This document shows, one piece after another, positions 48,799 through 60,713 of a DNA stretch of 64,000 bases; within the stretch, counting starts at the first letter, position 1; each line of letters starts with the position of its first letter. The position numbers and the translations under genes are program-made. The stretch lies in contig SCMY01000014.1 of the NCBI GenBank assembly GCA_005502805.1, positions 62,001 to 126,000 on the forward strand, in the 5' to 3' direction. The notes under the pieces are model-generated. The model was not told the origin of the DNA. It saw only the letters and a program-made list of their open reading frames with translations, and did no database searches. The DNA comes from Rhizobiales bacterium 2SD (lineage in GTDB: Bacteria; Pseudomonadota; Alphaproteobacteria; Rhizobiales; Beijerinckiaceae).

Positions 48799-50955
48799 TC
48801 AGCTATGCGCCAGGATGGCGAGCAGCAGCAGCGCGATGATGTTGGTTATCTTGATCGCCGGGTTCACGGCGGGACCCGCCGTGTCCTTGTAGGGGTCGCC
48901 GACGGTGTCGCCGGTGACCGAGGCCTTGTGCGCCTCCGAACCTTTGAGATGGCGCACGCCGTCCTTGTCGACGAAGCCATCCTCGAAGCTCTTCTTGGCA
49001 TTGTCCCAGGCGCCGCCGCCCGAGGTCATCGAGATCGCGACGAAGATGCCGGTGACGATCACGCCCATCAGCATGGCGCCGACCGCGGCGAAGGCCTGGT
49101 TCTTGCCGGCGATGGCGTTGATGACGAAGAAGGTGATGATCGGCGCCAGCACCGGCAGCAGCGAAGGCACGATCATTTCCTTGATCGCGGCGCGGGTCAG
49201 CATGTCGACGGCGCGGCCGTAATCGGGCCGGTCCGTGCCTTCCATGATGCCGGGCTTCTCCTTGAACTGCCGCCGCACCTCCTCGACGACCGAGCCCGCA
49301 GCCTTGCCGACCGCGGTCATGCTCATGCCGCCGAACAGGAACGGGATCAGGCCACCGAGCAAGAGGCCGACGACGACGTAGGGGTTCGACAGGGTGAAAT
49401 CGACGGTGACGCCCTTGAAGTACTGGAAGGTGGTCGATCCCGCCTTGTTGGCCTCGGCGACGAAGAAGTTGAGGTCCGAGGTATAGGCAGCGAACAGCAC
49501 CAGCGCGCCAAGACCAGCCGAACCGATGGCGTAGCCCTTGGTGATCGCCTTGGTGGTGTTGCCGACCGCGTCGAGCGCGTCGGTGGAGTGGCGGACCTCC
49601 TTGGGCAGGCCGGCCATCTCGGCGATGCCGCCGGCATTGTCGGTGACCGGACCGAAGGCGTCGAGCGCCACGACGACACCGGCCAGCGCCAGCATGGCGG
49701 TGGTGGCGATGGCGATGCCGAACAGGCCGGCGAGGCCGTAGGCGACGATGATGCCGGCGATGATCACGATGGTCGGCAGCGCCGTCGATTCCAAGGAGAC
49801 CGCGAGGCCCTGGATGACATTGGTGCCATGGCCGGTGACCGAGGCCTGGGCGATCGAGACGACCGGACGCTTGCCCGTGCCGGTATAATATTCCGTGATC
49901 ACCACGATCAGGAGCGTCACCGCCAGGCCGACCAGCGCGCAGCCGAACAGTGCGCCGGAGGTGAACGCCGCGCCGCCGCCCGTCAAGAACGAGACCGAGA
50001 AGCCGCCGAACATGACATAGGTCACGGCTGCGATCGCGCCGACCGACAGAACGCCTGAAGCGATGAAGCCCTTGTAGAGCGCGCCCATGATCGACTGGTT
50101 GGCGCCGAGCTTGACGAAGAAGGTGCCGATGATCGAGGTGACGACGCAGGCCGCGCCGATTGCCATCGGATAGAGCATCATCACCTTCAGCGCCGGCTGC
50201 CCGGTGAAGAAGATCGCGGCGAGCACCATGGTCGCGACCAGGGTCACCGCATAGGTCTCGAAGAGGTCGGCCGCCATGCCGGCACAGTCACCGACATTGT
50301 CGCCGACATTGTCGGCAATCGTCGCCGGGTTGCGCGGATCGTCCTCCGGAATGCCGGCCTCGACCTTGCCGACGAGGTCAGCGCCGACATCGGCGCCCTT
50401 GGTGAAGATGCCGCCGCCGAGACGGGCGAAGATCGAGATCAGCGAGGCGCCGAAACCGAGCGCGACGAGCGAGTCGATGACGGTCCGGCTGGAGGGCTCG
50501 AAGCCCTTCATGCCGGTGAGGAAGCCGTAATAACAGGCGACGCCGAGCAGTGCGAGGCCGGCGACCAGCATACCGGTAACCGCGCCGGCCTTGAAAGCGA
50601 CGTCGAGCCCCTCGCCAAGAGACTGCATCGCCGCCTGCGCAGTGCGTACGTTCGAGCGGACAGAGACGTTCATCCCGATGAAGCCGGCGACGCCCGACAG
50701 CACGGCGCCGATCAGGAAGCCAATGCCGACATAGGCGCCGAGCAGCCAGGTCAGGCCAAGGAAGAGTACGACGCCGACCATACCGATCGTCATATACTGG
50801 CGCTTGAGGTAGGCCTGCGCGCCTTCCGCCACCGCGCCGGAAATCTCCTGCATGCGCTGGCTGCCGGCGTCGCGTTTCATCACGTCGCCATAGGCCCATA
50901 AGCCGTAGACGATCGATAACGCACTCAAGACAATGATGATGAGCAAGGCCGACAT
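48799..50955 (-). CDS. hppA: Membrane-bound H+-translocating pyrophosphatase
   Basis: A 718-residue pump with about 16 membrane spans that couples pyrophosphate hydrolysis to proton export. The substrate loop is [20 protein letters not shown] and a later [39 protein letters not shown] carries Lys in GNTTKA, the mark of the K+-independent subclass. Normal length. Flanked by its terminator and preceded by a 255-bp gap that should contain the promoter. Confidence 0.97.
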   Translation of the reverse strand: MSALLIIIVLSALSIVYGLWAYGDVMKRDAGSQRMQEISGAVAEGAQAYLKRQYMTIGMVGVVLFLGLTWLLGAYVGIGFLIGAVLSGVAGFIGMNVSVRSNVRTAQAAMQSLGEGLDVAFKAGAVTGMLVAGLALLGVACYYGFLTGMKGFEPSSRTVIDSLVALGFGASLISIFARLGGGIFTKGADVGADLVGKVEAGIPEDDPRNPATIADNVGDNVGDCAGMAADLFETYAVTLVATMVLAAIFFTGQPALKVMMLYPMAIGAACVVTSIIGTFFVKLGANQSIMGALYKGFIASGVLSVGAIAAVTYVMFGGFSVSFLTGGGAAFTSGALFGCALVGLAVTLLIVVITEYYTGTGKRPVVSIAQASVTGHGTNVIQGLAVSLESTALPTIVIIAGIIVAYGLAGLFGIAIATTAMLALAGVVVALDAFGPVTDNAGGIAEMAGLPKEVRHSTDALDAVGNTTKAITKGYAIGSAGLGALVLFAAYTSDLNFFVAEANKAGSTTFQYFKGVTVDFTLSNPYVVVGLLLGGLIPFLFGGMSMTAVGKAAGSVVEEVRRQFKEKPGIMEGTDRPDYGRAVDMLTRAAIKEMIVPSLLPVLAPIITFFVINAIAGKNQAFAAVGAMLMGVIVTGIFVAISMTSGGGAWDNAKKSFEDGFVDKDGVRHLKGSEAHKASVTGDTVGDPYKDTAGPAVNPAIKITNIIALLLLAILAHS

Positions 50956-51210
50956 CGAATTTCCTATCCCTGAGATTTCGTCATCCGGGGCAGGACACCC
51001 CGACGGAGCCGGTTTTCCGGTTCTTCAAACGCAAGGAACGGCGCCGTCGGCCTAACAAAGAATCAGGCCTGCAGCGCCGATCTCCAGTGTCGGGTCGGAT
51101 TGTTGCCCAGTTTCCGCCAGAATCGCAAACGGGTCGGCTGACAATTTTCAAGAGATGTCAGGTAGCGGCCCATCGGCCAGCCGATCGGCCGCGAGCTTTT
51201 GAGAGAGGCT
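50956..51210. other. Intergenic region between hppA and allE
   Basis: 255 bp with no reading frame of coding character. It holds short inverted repeats (GGCCT...AGGCC around 51038-51070) and presumably the hppA promoter. No clear terminator for allE was found. Confidence 0.6.
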
Positions 51211-52011
51211 CTAAAGCGCCACGTCCCGATTGACGTTCTTGTAGAGCAGGTAGCAGGCGTCGCCGAAGCCGGTCGGATAGAATTGCTGCGGGCAGTAGCC
51301 GCCCATCCAGATGAAGTCCTCGGCCCAGATCTCGTGCCAGTCCTGTCCGAGCAAATAGAGCCCCTGCCCTTCCAGCATGTAGAGCCCATGTTCCATCACA
51401 TGGGTCTCGACATCGGGGAAATAGGCGCCGGGCTTGAACCACATCAGGTTCATCTCGAAATCGAAGCGCAGGTCGCCATAGGGCAACAGGAACTGGAAGC
51501 CGCGTCCCTCCATGCCGGTGTGATTGGTCAGCGGCACCGCGTCCCGATGCGACAGGATCGGCTCGGGCACGGCAAGGCCGGGCGCCGACTCATAGCGCTT
51601 GCGCAGGCCGAGCACGCGGACCGGCGCGCCACTGTCATTGCGCAGCGAGAACCGCGTCCCGCCCGGGACATAGGCGAAGCTGCCGGGGTGGAAGGAGCCG
51701 CTCGCCGAGCCGTCGACGGCAAATGCCGCCTCGCCGGAGAGGCCGTAGTAGAAGTGCTGGACGCCGTCCTCGGCGAAGGGTGCGAGCGTGCCGCCGCCGG
51801 GCTCGATCTCGAGCACGTATTGCGCGAACTGGGCGCCGAGCACGGGGGCCGCGAGAATGCGCGCGATGGTCTTGCCGAAATGCGGCAGCCGACTGACCAG
51901 CACGCCCTCGGGCGGCATGAAGGCGTAGTTCCTCTGCACGACGCCGCGGTTGTGGCCGATCGCGCCAGCGACGGGGCGACCGGCGAACTGGGGAAGCTGG
52001 TGGGGGCGCAT
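51211..52011 (-). CDS. allE: (S)-ureidoglycine aminohydrolase
   Basis: A 266-residue bicupin that deaminates ureidoglycine in purine (allantoin) breakdown. Diagnostic C-terminal cupin: VETHVMEHGLYMLEGQGLYL (metal His/Glu), then WAEDFIWMGGYCPQQFYPTG and CYLLYKNVNRD. The first cupin has YVPGGTRFSLRN. Other allantoin genes are not in the window. It follows an MFS transporter by 38 bp on the same strand, which may import its substrate. Confidence 0.92.
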   Translation of the reverse strand: MRPHQLPQFAGRPVAGAIGHNRGVVQRNYAFMPPEGVLVSRLPHFGKTIARILAAPVLGAQFAQYVLEIEPGGGTLAPFAEDGVQHFYYGLSGEAAFAVDGSASGSFHPGSFAYVPGGTRFSLRNDSGAPVRVLGLRKRYESAPGLAVPEPILSHRDAVPLTNHTGMEGRGFQFLLPYGDLRFDFEMNLMWFKPGAYFPDVETHVMEHGLYMLEGQGLYLLGQDWHEIWAEDFIWMGGYCPQQFYPTGFGDACYLLYKNVNRDVAL

Positions 52012-52049
52012 ACGAGGTCTCCTGCTTGGGCCGGGCTACCTCGCAAGGA

Positions 52050-53252
52050 TCACGCCGGCACGCGCCTCTGCAAGGCCTGCCAGGCGACCAGCGCCAGCGC
52101 GACCGCGACCGGCGGGAAGACCAGCCAGTTGACGCTGTCCCAACCACCGGCGCTGAGCAGGCCGCCGGAGGAGAACGAGGCGATCGCGACCGAGCCGAAG
52201 ACGAGAAAATCGTTGGCGGCCTGGACCTTGACCCGCTCTTCCGGCCGGTAACAGTCGGTCACCAGCGCGGTCGCGCCGATGAAGCCGAAATTCCAGCCGA
52301 CGCCCAGCAGGACGAGGGCGATCCAGAAATGCGCGACGCTCAGGCCGGCGAGGCCGACCACGGCCGCGAGCGCGGTCAGCAGCAGGCCAGCGGCCGTGAC
52401 CTTCTCCTTGCCGAAGCGGGCGATCAGCCGGCCGGTGAAGAAGCTCGGCGCGAACATGGCGAGCACATGCCACTGGATGCCGAGTGCGGCATCGCCGACG
52501 CTATGCCCGCAGCCCACCATGGCGAGCGGCGCGGCCGTCATGACGAAGCTCATCAGCCCGTAGGCGACCAGCGCCGCGATCACCGAAGCGATGAACTTGG
52601 GCTGCCGCATGATCTCGGGGAGCGGGCGGCCGCCGCCCGACTTCACGTCCTTCACCGGTGGCGCGCGCAACGCCAGGACAACGCCGACGGCGATGAGGGC
52701 GAGCACACCCTGCGCCAGGAAACTCGCCGCGAAAGGCGCGGCTGGCGTCAGATCGCGCGTCCAGTAGACCGATTGCGGCCCGATCACGCCAGCGGCCAAC
52801 CCACCAATCATCACCCAGGAGATGGCGCGCGGCCTGAAGCTCTCGCTCGCCGTATCGGCAGCAGCGAAGCGATAGCTCTGAACATAGGAGCCGTAGAGCC
52901 CGCATAGGAAAGTGCCGAGGCAGAACAGCCAGAACATCCGGCTGCCTGCGCCGGCCGCGGCGATGCTTGCCGCGACGGCGCCGATCAGTGCGCCGATGAC
53001 ATAGCTGTTGCGGCGGCCGATCCGGCGCATCAGGAAGGCGGCCGGGATGACGCCGCAGGCGAGGCCAAGCTGCATCAGGCTGACCGGAACGGTCGCGAAG
53101 GCTTGATTCACGACCAACTGCGAGCCGACGATTCCGCCGAGCGAGATCACGATTGACGGGCTCGCGCCGCCCAGTGCCTGAGCGCCGGCGAGCACAAGTG
53201 CGTTGCGCTTGGCGAGCGCGTCGCCGTCGATCACCGGAACATGCTGGTTCAT
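52050..53252 (-). CDS. MFS transporter
   Basis: A 400-residue 12-span transporter: QLGLACGVIPAAFLMRRIGR with the MFS loop motif, SYVQSYRFAAADTASESFRP and LVLLGVGWNFGFIGATALVT. The YRFAAADTA stretch and the central GVGWNFGF belong to a common alphaproteobacterial MFS subgroup. Its substrate is unknown. It is placed between thiL and allE on the same strand (37 and 38 bp gaps). Confidence 0.88.
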   Translation of the reverse strand: MNQHVPVIDGDALAKRNALVLAGAQALGGASPSIVISLGGIVGSQLVVNQAFATVPVSLMQLGLACGVIPAAFLMRRIGRRNSYVIGALIGAVAASIAAAGAGSRMFWLFCLGTFLCGLYGSYVQSYRFAAADTASESFRPRAISWVMIGGLAAGVIGPQSVYWTRDLTPAAPFAASFLAQGVLALIAVGVVLALRAPPVKDVKSGGGRPLPEIMRQPKFIASVIAALVAYGLMSFVMTAAPLAMVGCGHSVGDAALGIQWHVLAMFAPSFFTGRLIARFGKEKVTAAGLLLTALAAVVGLAGLSVAHFWIALVLLGVGWNFGFIGATALVTDCYRPEERVKVQAANDFLVFGSVAIASFSSGGLLSAGGWDSVNWLVFPPVAVALALVAWQALQRRVPA

Positions 53253-53288
53253 CGCAGCCGCCGACCCTTCGCGGCCGCCCGGCCGCTG

Positions 53289-54296
53289 TCAGAAATGAGT
53301 GAAGGAGCCGCGCGCGAAATCTCGCGGCCGGCCCGCTTCGACATAGCGTACGCTTCCCGTCTCGGCGGTGATCCGCCCGATGCGTGCCAGGCCGAGCCCC
53401 GCCGCCTCGACGGCAGCAACAAGAGAAGAAAATTCTTCTTCTGGAACCGTACAGAGAATTTCGTAGTCGTCTCCACCCGTCCAGGCCAGTTCCGCCAATG
53501 CGGGATCGGCCATGACGACAGTGCGGGCCGCGGAAGAGAGCGGCACGGCATCGAGGTCGATCTCTGCTCCCGCCTTCGAGGCCGCCAACAGCTTGGCGAG
53601 ATCGCCGACCAGGCCGTCGGAAATGTCCATCGCGGCCGAGGCATGGGCCTGCAAGGCGGCGGCGAGCGCAATACGCGGTTGCGGGTGCAGATAGCGGTCG
53701 GCGAGGAAGGCGCGATCAGCTTCCGAGAGATGGCCGACCCAGCTAGGCCGGTCAGGCCCATGCGCCTTCAGCCCAAGCGCAGCGTCGCCGATCGTGCCTG
53801 TCACGGCGACGATATCGCCCGGCTTTGCCCCGGAACGCAGCACCATCCGGCCGGCGGGCACGCTGCCGAAGGCGGTGATCGACAGCGTCAGCGGGCCGGA
53901 GGTCGAGACGGTGTCGCCGCCTATCAGCGGGCAGCCACCCTCGTTCGCCATGGCGCCAAGTCCATCGGCGAAGCCGGCCAGCCATCCTTCCGTCCAGCCC
54001 TTGGGCAGAGCGAGCGTCAGGACGAAGCCGTCGGGCTTGGCGCCCTTGGCGGCGAGATCCGACAGATTGACGCCCAGCGCCTTGCGCCCGATCGAAGCCG
54101 GCGGGTCGTCCGGGAAGAAGTGCACGCCGGCGACCAACGCATCGGCGGTGACGACGAGCTCATAGCCGCGCGCCGGCCGCAGCAGGGCGGCGTCGTCGAC
54201 CAGGCCGAGCCCGGCGCGGCCGGCGATCGGCGCAAAATAGCGCGCGATCAGCTCGAATTCGCCGGGGGACTGAGTTCCCGCCACGGCGCTGCTCAC
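53289..54296 (-). CDS. thiL: Thiamine-monophosphate kinase
   Basis: A 335-residue ATP-binding enzyme making thiamine pyrophosphate. Motifs: GLVDDAALLRPARGYELVVT, DALVAGVHFFPDDPPASIGR, NLSDLAAKGAKPDGFVLTLA and SAAMDISDGLVGDLAKLLAA, all Mg-ATP ligands, and ELAWTGGDDYEILCTVP. Start GTG 54296 overlaps the nusB stop (GTGA), as in many Rhizobiales. Confidence 0.96.
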   Translation of the reverse strand: MSSAVAGTQSPGEFELIARYFAPIAGRAGLGLVDDAALLRPARGYELVVTADALVAGVHFFPDDPPASIGRKALGVNLSDLAAKGAKPDGFVLTLALPKGWTEGWLAGFADGLGAMANEGGCPLIGGDTVSTSGPLTLSITAFGSVPAGRMVLRSGAKPGDIVAVTGTIGDAALGLKAHGPDRPSWVGHLSEADRAFLADRYLHPQPRIALAAALQAHASAAMDISDGLVGDLAKLLAASKAGAEIDLDAVPLSSAARTVVMADPALAELAWTGGDDYEILCTVPEEEFSSLVAAVEAAGLGLARIGRITAETGSVRYVEAGRPRDFARGSFTHF

Positions 54297-54760
54297 GCTG
54301 CCGGCGCGTCGAATTCCTCGGCGCGGACGTCGCGGGCCATCTTGTCGAGCACCGCGTTGACCATGCCGACCTCCTCGCCCTCGTAGAAGGAGCGGGCGAC
54401 CGCGACATATTCCGAGATCACGGCGCGGGCCGGCACGTCCTTGCGGAAGGCGAGTTCATAGGCGCCGGCGCGCAGGATGGCGCGCACCACCGCCTCGACG
54501 CGCTTCAGAGGCCAACCGGAGGCGAGGAGCTCGTCGACCGAGCGATCGACCAGGCGCTGCTCGCGGACGACACCACCGAGCAGATCGCGAAAGAAAGCGA
54601 TCTCGGCCTTGGGCAGCTCGATATCCTCGACCTCCTTGCCGATCCAGAAGGCCTCGAACTCGGCCATCGCCTCGACGACACCGCGTCCGCCGACCTCCAT
54701 CTCGTAGAGCGCCTGGACGGCCGAGAGCCGCGCGCCGCGGCGCATCTCGGATCGGCTCAT
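54293..54760 (-). CDS. nusB: Transcription antitermination factor NusB
   Basis: A 155-residue helical protein: [20 protein letters not shown] at the N terminus and [20 protein letters not shown] then [16 protein letters not shown] at the C terminus. It joins NusE to the rRNA antitermination complex. The start overlaps ribH (ATGA), the usual ribH-nusB pair. NusB binds RNA and helps rRNA synthesis. Confidence 0.96.
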   Translation of the reverse strand: MSRSEMRRGARLSAVQALYEMEVGGRGVVEAMAEFEAFWIGKEVEDIELPKAEIAFFRDLLGGVVREQRLVDRSVDELLASGWPLKRVEAVVRAILRAGAYELAFRKDVPARAVISEYVAVARSFYEGEEVGMVNAVLDKMARDVRAEEFDAPAA

Positions 54761-55254
54761 TTCGACTCCTCCGCCAGCGAGCGCTTGTAACGCAGCACCG
54801 CGAGCGCAGCTTCCGCCGCGCCGCCGCCCTTGTCCATCTCGCTGCGGTTGGCGCGAGCCCAGGCCTGGGCGTCGTTCTCGACAGTGAGGATGCCGTTGCC
54901 GAGCGGCAGGGCGAAGGCGACCGACAGGTCCATCAGCGCGCGCGAGCTCTCGCCGGCGACGATGTCGTAGTGGCCAGTCTCGCCGCGAATGACGGTGCCG
55001 AGCGCGATGACAGCCTCGTAAGGGTCGACCGCCTCGTCAGCAGCGCGCAGGCCGATGACGATGGCGGAGGGAATTTCGAGCGCACCGGGAACGGTGACGA
55101 CATCGACGCGGCAGCCGGCCTTCTCGAGCACGGCGGTCGCGCCGGCAAGCAGTTCGTCGGCGAGCTTGTCGTAGAAGCGGGCCTCGACGACGAGCACGCG
55201 AGCGCCGTCGAGCGGGGTGACCGAAACGGCCGATGATTGCCGGGGTCCGGCCAT
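54757..55254 (-). CDS. ribH: 6,7-dimethyl-8-ribityllumazine synthase
   Basis: A 165-residue riboflavin-pathway enzyme: [60 protein letters not shown] (catalytic His) and [23 protein letters not shown] 55254 is the natural start; the upstream in-frame codons are Arg-rich. It precedes nusB and follows ribE by 34 bp. Confidence 0.97.
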   Translation of the reverse strand: MAGPRQSSAVSVTPLDGARVLVVEARFYDKLADELLAGATAVLEKAGCRVDVVTVPGALEIPSAIVIGLRAADEAVDPYEAVIALGTVIRGETGHYDIVAGESSRALMDLSVAFALPLGNGILTVENDAQAWARANRSEMDKGGGAAEAALAVLRYKRSLAEESK

Positions 55255-55288
55255 GGTGAATTTCCTCGTCTGGGATTGAGGACGCTGG

Positions 55289-55936
55289 TTAGCCGCCCGG
55301 ACGCGCCTCCGCAAGCCGCGCGGCATACCGCGCCATCAGATCGACCTCGACATGGACGCCGTCCCCCTTCCGGCGCTCCCCCCACGTCGTGACGCTGAAG
55401 GAATGCGGGATCAGCAGCACGGTGAAGACATCGTCCTCGACCGTGTTGACCGTCAACGAGGTGCCGTCGAGGCAGATCGAGCCCTTGGCGGCGATGAAGC
55501 GGGCGAGCCCCTGCGGCGCACGGATGTGGAAACGAGCCGTAGCACCCCAGGGCTCGTTCGGATCGGCCGCGATCTCGTCGATCTTCAGGATGGTGCCGAC
55601 GCCGTCGACATGGCCGGTGACGAGATGGCCGCCAAGCTCATCGCCCATCTTCAGGGAGCGTTCGAGATTGACCTTCGTGCCGGGCGCCCATTCGGCGACG
55701 CGGGTCTTCGCCAGGGTCTCGGCTGCGGTCTCGACCTGGAAGATGCAGCCCGCTTCGCCATCTTCCCGCGGCTTGAGTGCCGTCACGGTCAGGCAGACGC
55801 CGGCGCAGCAGATCGAGGCGCCGAGCTCGATGCCGGAGGCTTCCCAGGGACAGGAGATATCGAACTGCTTCAGGCTCGGGCCCTTGGTCTGCGCGCGGGT
55901 GACGGTGCCGATGGCGGTGACGATGCCGGTGAACAT
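55289..55936 (-). CDS. ribE: Riboflavin synthase alpha subunit
   Basis: A 215-residue enzyme that dismutates two lumazines to riboflavin. Start [32 protein letters not shown] in the first half and [20 protein letters not shown] in the second are the repeated lumazine sites. ATG 55936 shares one base with the ribD stop. Confidence 0.97.
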   Translation of the reverse strand: MFTGIVTAIGTVTRAQTKGPSLKQFDISCPWEASGIELGASICCAGVCLTVTALKPREDGEAGCIFQVETAAETLAKTRVAEWAPGTKVNLERSLKMGDELGGHLVTGHVDGVGTILKIDEIAADPNEPWGATARFHIRAPQGLARFIAAKGSICLDGTSLTVNTVEDDVFTVLLIPHSFSVTTWGERRKGDGVHVEVDLMARYAARLAEARPGG

Positions 55937-57066
55937 CAGGCGATCCTCGTGAACACTTCGAAACGGTCGCAGCCGATCTGCCCGGCTTCGGTGACGGCGT
56001 AGATTTCGGGATCGGCGAGCAGCGCCGCAAGACCCGGCCTGACGGCGAGGATGCCGTCAGCGCCGAGCGGCTTCGGCGAGGTCGAGACGATGACCTCGTC
56101 GGCGAGGCCTCGCAGCGCCAGTTGCTCGCCGATCGTCGGACCGCCCTCCGAGAAGACGCGGGTGATGCCACGCGTCGCCAGCAGGCGCAGCGCTTCAAGC
56201 AGGTCGAGATGGCCGTCGGCACCACGAGAGACACGCATGACCTCGACGCCGGCAGCGACGAGCTTCTCCTCGGCCGCGACCGGTGCGTCCTCCGCAGCGA
56301 TCACCCAGAGCGGCACGGTCGCCGCCCCCTGCACCAGCTTGGCGTTCAGCGGCAGGCGCAGCGAGGAATCGAGCACCACACGGATCGGCGAACGGATTTC
56401 GAGGCCGGGCAGGCGCACGGTCAGCAGCGGATCGTCGGCGAGGACACTGCCGATGCCGAGCATGATCGCATCATGGCTGGCGCGCAGGCGGTGCACCCAT
56501 TCGCCCGATTCCGGGCAGGAGATGGCGAGGCGCGCGCCCCCTGCCCCGCCAGCGAAGCCGTCGGCGGTGCGTGCGACCTTGAAGGTCACCATCGGCCGCC
56601 CCTCGGTCACCCGCAGGACATGGCCGCGATGGCTGCTCTGCGCCTGGTCCTCGAGCACGCCGGTGACGACCTCGACACCCGCCATGCGCAGCAGGGCATG
56701 GCTGAGCCCGGCGATCTGCGGGTTGGGGTCGGCCATGGCGGAAACGACCCGCTTGACGCCGGCGAGCAAGGTGCGCTCGACGCAAGGCGTGCCGCCGCGA
56801 ATGGTCCGGTGCGAGCAGGGCTCCAGCGTGACATAGAGTGTGCCGCCACTCGCGGCTGCGCCGGCTTGCTCGAAGGCCATCGCCTCGGCATGCGGGCGAC
56901 CGCCCGGTTGCGTGCGACCCTCGCCGACAACCACGGGACCGTCCGGACCATCGCGCACAACGACGGCGCCGACGCTCGGATTCGGCCAGGTCTGGCCGAG
57001 CCCGCGCGCGCCGAGCTCCAGCGCCCGCGCCATGAAGGCGCGGTCGATCGTGTCCTGGTCAGGCAT
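55936..57066 (-). CDS. ribD: Bifunctional deaminase/reductase RibD
   Basis: A 376-residue enzyme. Residues 1-150 are the deaminase with zinc ligands in [14 protein letters not shown] and [20 protein letters not shown]; the rest is the reductase ([20 protein letters not shown], then [20 protein letters not shown]). It makes the pyrimidine precursor of riboflavin. ATG 57066 overlaps nrdR by 8 nt. No FMN riboswitch was found upstream; the gene is led by nrdR. Confidence 0.97.
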   Translation of the reverse strand: MPDQDTIDRAFMARALELGARGLGQTWPNPSVGAVVVRDGPDGPVVVGEGRTQPGGRPHAEAMAFEQAGAAASGGTLYVTLEPCSHRTIRGGTPCVERTLLAGVKRVVSAMADPNPQIAGLSHALLRMAGVEVVTGVLEDQAQSSHRGHVLRVTEGRPMVTFKVARTADGFAGGAGGARLAISCPESGEWVHRLRASHDAIMLGIGSVLADDPLLTVRLPGLEIRSPIRVVLDSSLRLPLNAKLVQGAATVPLWVIAAEDAPVAAEEKLVAAGVEVMRVSRGADGHLDLLEALRLLATRGITRVFSEGGPTIGEQLALRGLADEVIVSTSPKPLGADGILAVRPGLAALLADPEIYAVTEAGQIGCDRFEVFTRIA

Positions 57067-57556
57067 CGTCGCGGGCAGGCGCCGGCTTGCTGTCGGGCTC
57101 GATTTCGTCGCCGCCAAGCTGGCCGAGCAGCTCCTCGAAATCGCGCGCCTCGCGGAAGTTCTTGTAGACCGAGGCAAAGCGGACATAAGCAACGTCGTCG
57201 AGCGATTTCAGCCCTTCCATCACCAGCTCGCCGATGGCCGAGCTCTGAATCTCGCCCTCGCCGGAGCTTTCGAGCTGGCGGACGATGCCGTTGACCATGC
57301 GCTCGACGCGCTCGGGCGCGACCGGACGCTTGCGCAGCGCCACCTCGATCGAGGTCTGCAACTTGTCGCGGTCGAAGACAGTGCGCCGGCCCGAGCGCTT
57401 GACCACGGTGAGCTCGCGCAGCTGGACGCGCTCGAAGGTGGTGAAGCGGCCGCCGCAATCGGGACAGACGCGCCGACGCCGGATCGAGGCGTGGTCATCG
57501 GTCGGCCGTGAATCCTTCACCTGGGTATCGAGCGAGCCGCAATAGGGACAGCGCAT
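57059..57556 (-). CDS. nrdR: Transcriptional repressor NrdR
   Basis: A 165-residue zinc and ATP-cone regulator that represses ribonucleotide reductase genes. [17 protein letters not shown] and [20 protein letters not shown] are the four-Cys ribbon; [20 protein letters not shown] begins the ATP-cone. First gene of the nrdR-ribD-ribE-ribH-nusB-thiL run. Confidence 0.97.
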   Translation of the reverse strand: MRCPYCGSLDTQVKDSRPTDDHASIRRRRVCPDCGGRFTTFERVQLRELTVVKRSGRRTVFDRDKLQTSIEVALRKRPVAPERVERMVNGIVRQLESSGEGEIQSSAIGELVMEGLKSLDDVAYVRFASVYKNFREARDFEELLGQLGGDEIEPDSKPAPARDDA

Positions 57557-57833
57557 GAATGAGGCCTTCAGGTTAGCTTGGGGGACGATATCGCCCGCGG
57601 CTCTTCATTGCCCCAGCCATGCCGTCGCAGGCCAGCGAAAAACGACCAGCCGGCGGCAAGGGGCCAAGCACGAGATTGCATGACGCTTCGGCCAACGGAG
57701 CGCGGCCCCTCGAACAAGGAACGCAGGGCGGGCCGCCTTTCTCTCATGGCGGGATGACGCCCCGCCCCCGCCTGCCGCTCACCGCTTGCGCCTGCCTGCC
57801 GATCCCCATCGCCTGCCAATCGGAGTTTCGCAG

Positions 57834-58784
57834 ATGTCCAATGACAACATGGGCGACGCCTTCGGAGGCCTGATCGTCCTGGCGTTCGACCTTCTCGACA
57901 GTGAGATCCACAGGTCTCCCGAACGCCTCGCCGAGATCCTGAAAAGCCCGGTCGTGCTGTCGACGGCGCAGAAGGGCTTGCTGAGCTTCGCGAACGCCAA
58001 GCTCAAGAGCCAGACGACCCAGCTCTCGCCCGAGGACATCAAGAAACTCCGCTCGATCGGCGACGATGTCCTGTCCAAGGCCGCCGACGAATATTTCAAG
58101 CAGATCAAGAAGTCGTCGAACTACAAGGCTCTGGAGAAGCAGGTCGACGCTTTCAAGCAGGCTGCCAGTTCATCGGCGCTCGGCGTCTGGGTCGACCAGC
58201 ACAAGGGCATCGTCTACGTCGTCGGCGCGGCGCTCGCGCTCGGGGCAGGCGCGGCTCTCTTCGTCACCAAGCCGAACAATGGTGCGGTGACGCTCGGCCT
58301 GCAGCAGCTCGAGAAGTTGAAATTCGAGGTCGTCAAGCTCGGCGCGCTCAAGCTCGGCGTTGGCGGCATCGTCTTCGACCCGACGGCCGAACTGGTCGGC
58401 GCCAAACTGACCGGCAAGCTGAAATGGGAGCGGCTGAAGCTCGATCTTTCGCTTCAGGTGGTGACGAAGTCGGCCGCGATCGAGAAGGTCGAGGGCGAGG
58501 TCATGGTCCAGTACGGCTCGTTCGAGCTCAGCGGCATCGTCAAGAAGGACGTGGCCAAGCCGACCGTAGACCTCAATCTCAAGCTGAGCGCGACGGATGA
58601 TCGCTTCAACGTCGCCGTCGCCGCACAGGTCAAGGACGGCCAGTTCGGCGGCAGCGCCTCGGCCGGCTACAAGATCACCAAGGGGCTCGATCTCAACGCC
58701 GAACTCAGCCGGGCCAACCGGAGCGATGCGCCCGGCGGCCCGGAGAACCTGTTCATGATCAAGCTGACCGGGACCTTCCCATAA
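57834..58784 (+). CDS. Hypothetical protein with membrane segment and beta-rich end
   Basis: A 316-residue protein starting MSNDNMGDAFGGLIVLAFDL. A helical N-terminal 120 residues (LAEILKSPVVLSTAQKGLLS) lead to a hydrophobic segment (GIVYVVGAALALGAGAALFV, about 120-140). The last 170 residues alternate as short strands (KLTGKLKWERLKLDLSLQVV; KITKGLDLNAELS), like an amphipathic or barrel-like fold. CGGAG precedes ATG 57834. Converges with glyA. No family recognised. Confidence 0.65.
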   Translation: MSNDNMGDAFGGLIVLAFDLLDSEIHRSPERLAEILKSPVVLSTAQKGLLSFANAKLKSQTTQLSPEDIKKLRSIGDDVLSKAADEYFKQIKKSSNYKALEKQVDAFKQAASSSALGVWVDQHKGIVYVVGAALALGAGAALFVTKPNNGAVTLGLQQLEKLKFEVVKLGALKLGVGGIVFDPTAELVGAKLTGKLKWERLKLDLSLQVVTKSAAIEKVEGEVMVQYGSFELSGIVKKDVAKPTVDLNLKLSATDDRFNVAVAAQVKDGQFGGSASAGYKITKGLDLNAELSRANRSDAPGGPENLFMIKLTGTFP

Positions 58785-58805
58785 AAGAGATCCCGTCGCC
58801 CCTGC

Positions 58806-60104
<1,299 letters not shown>

Positions 60105-60199
60105 GTCCGGCTCCTGAAAATGCGGCGGCCGATCGCGGCCGATCCCCGCGCGGTCCCTATCACGCGAGATCAGCCTGTCCAAGCGCTAGATGGACGCCG

Positions 60200-60646
60200 C
60201 TAAGGAGCTGTTCGACGTGCGCCCGAGCGCCTGACGGAAGGCCGGTAGACGAGCTTCCGGCGCGAAGCGGCCTGCATCAGCTTGCGGAAGGTCGGGCACT
60301 CCAGATGGCTCGGCGCAGGACAATCGGCGACATGGCGCAGGATGTCGCGCAGCGTCCGCAGCTCGGCCATCTGGCGCTGCAGCTCATCCGCCCTTTCGCG
60401 CAACTGGTCGCGGGGAATGTCGGGCCTGCCGTCGCGGCCGAACATGCCGGCGATCTCCTCCAGCGAGAAGCCTGCCGCCTTGCCCATGGCGATCAGCGAC
60501 AGCTTCAGCAGCACGTCGCCATCGAACTGCCGCCGCAGGCCTCGCCGCCAGAGCGAGGCGATCAGGCCAATCTCCTCGTAATAGCGCAGGGTCGAGGGCG
60601 CGACACCGGAGCGTTCGGCGACCTCGCCGATATCGAGAACAACCAT
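60200..60646 (-). CDS. MerR-family regulator
   Basis: A 148-residue MerR protein: LDIGEVAERSGVAPSTLRYY EEIGL pattern and a GLRRQFDGDVLLKLSLIAMG wing, then GFSLEEIAGMFGRDGRP and a Cys pair in ADCPAPSHLECPTFRKL. That Cys arrangement differs from the SoxR iron-sulphur motif. Divergent from the MFS gene across a MerR-type promoter; start ATG 60646. Likely activates the efflux gene on binding a drug. Confidence 0.9.
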   Translation of the reverse strand: MVVLDIGEVAERSGVAPSTLRYYEEIGLIASLWRRGLRRQFDGDVLLKLSLIAMGKAAGFSLEEIAGMFGRDGRPDIPRDQLRERADELQRQMAELRTLRDILRHVADCPAPSHLECPTFRKLMQAASRRKLVYRPSVRRSGARRTAP

Positions 60647-60648
60647 GC

Positions 60649-60679
60649 TTGACCTCAAGTCGACTTGAATTCGTACGCT
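60649..60679 (+). promoter_or_regulatory. MerR-type promoter of the MFS gene
   Basis: TTGACC (60649-60654) and TACGCT (60674-60679) are separated by 19 bp, the long spacer typical of MerR-activated promoters. The spacer holds the palindrome TCAAGTCGACTTGA (60656-60669), similar to a SoxR box. Confidence 0.75.
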
Positions 60680-60713
60680 CTGCCGAACCCACCTATTCGG
60701 CAAGAGAGAAATC

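Noticed and set aside
57557-57833. A gene or riboswitch upstream of nrdR/ribD
   Set aside because: 277 bp with only Arg/Pro-rich frames. No FMN riboswitch elements were recognised.
60200-60646. Annotation of the MerR gene as soxR
   Set aside because: The promoter palindrome is SoxR-like, but the Cys arrangement does not form the CxxCxC cluster motif of SoxR.
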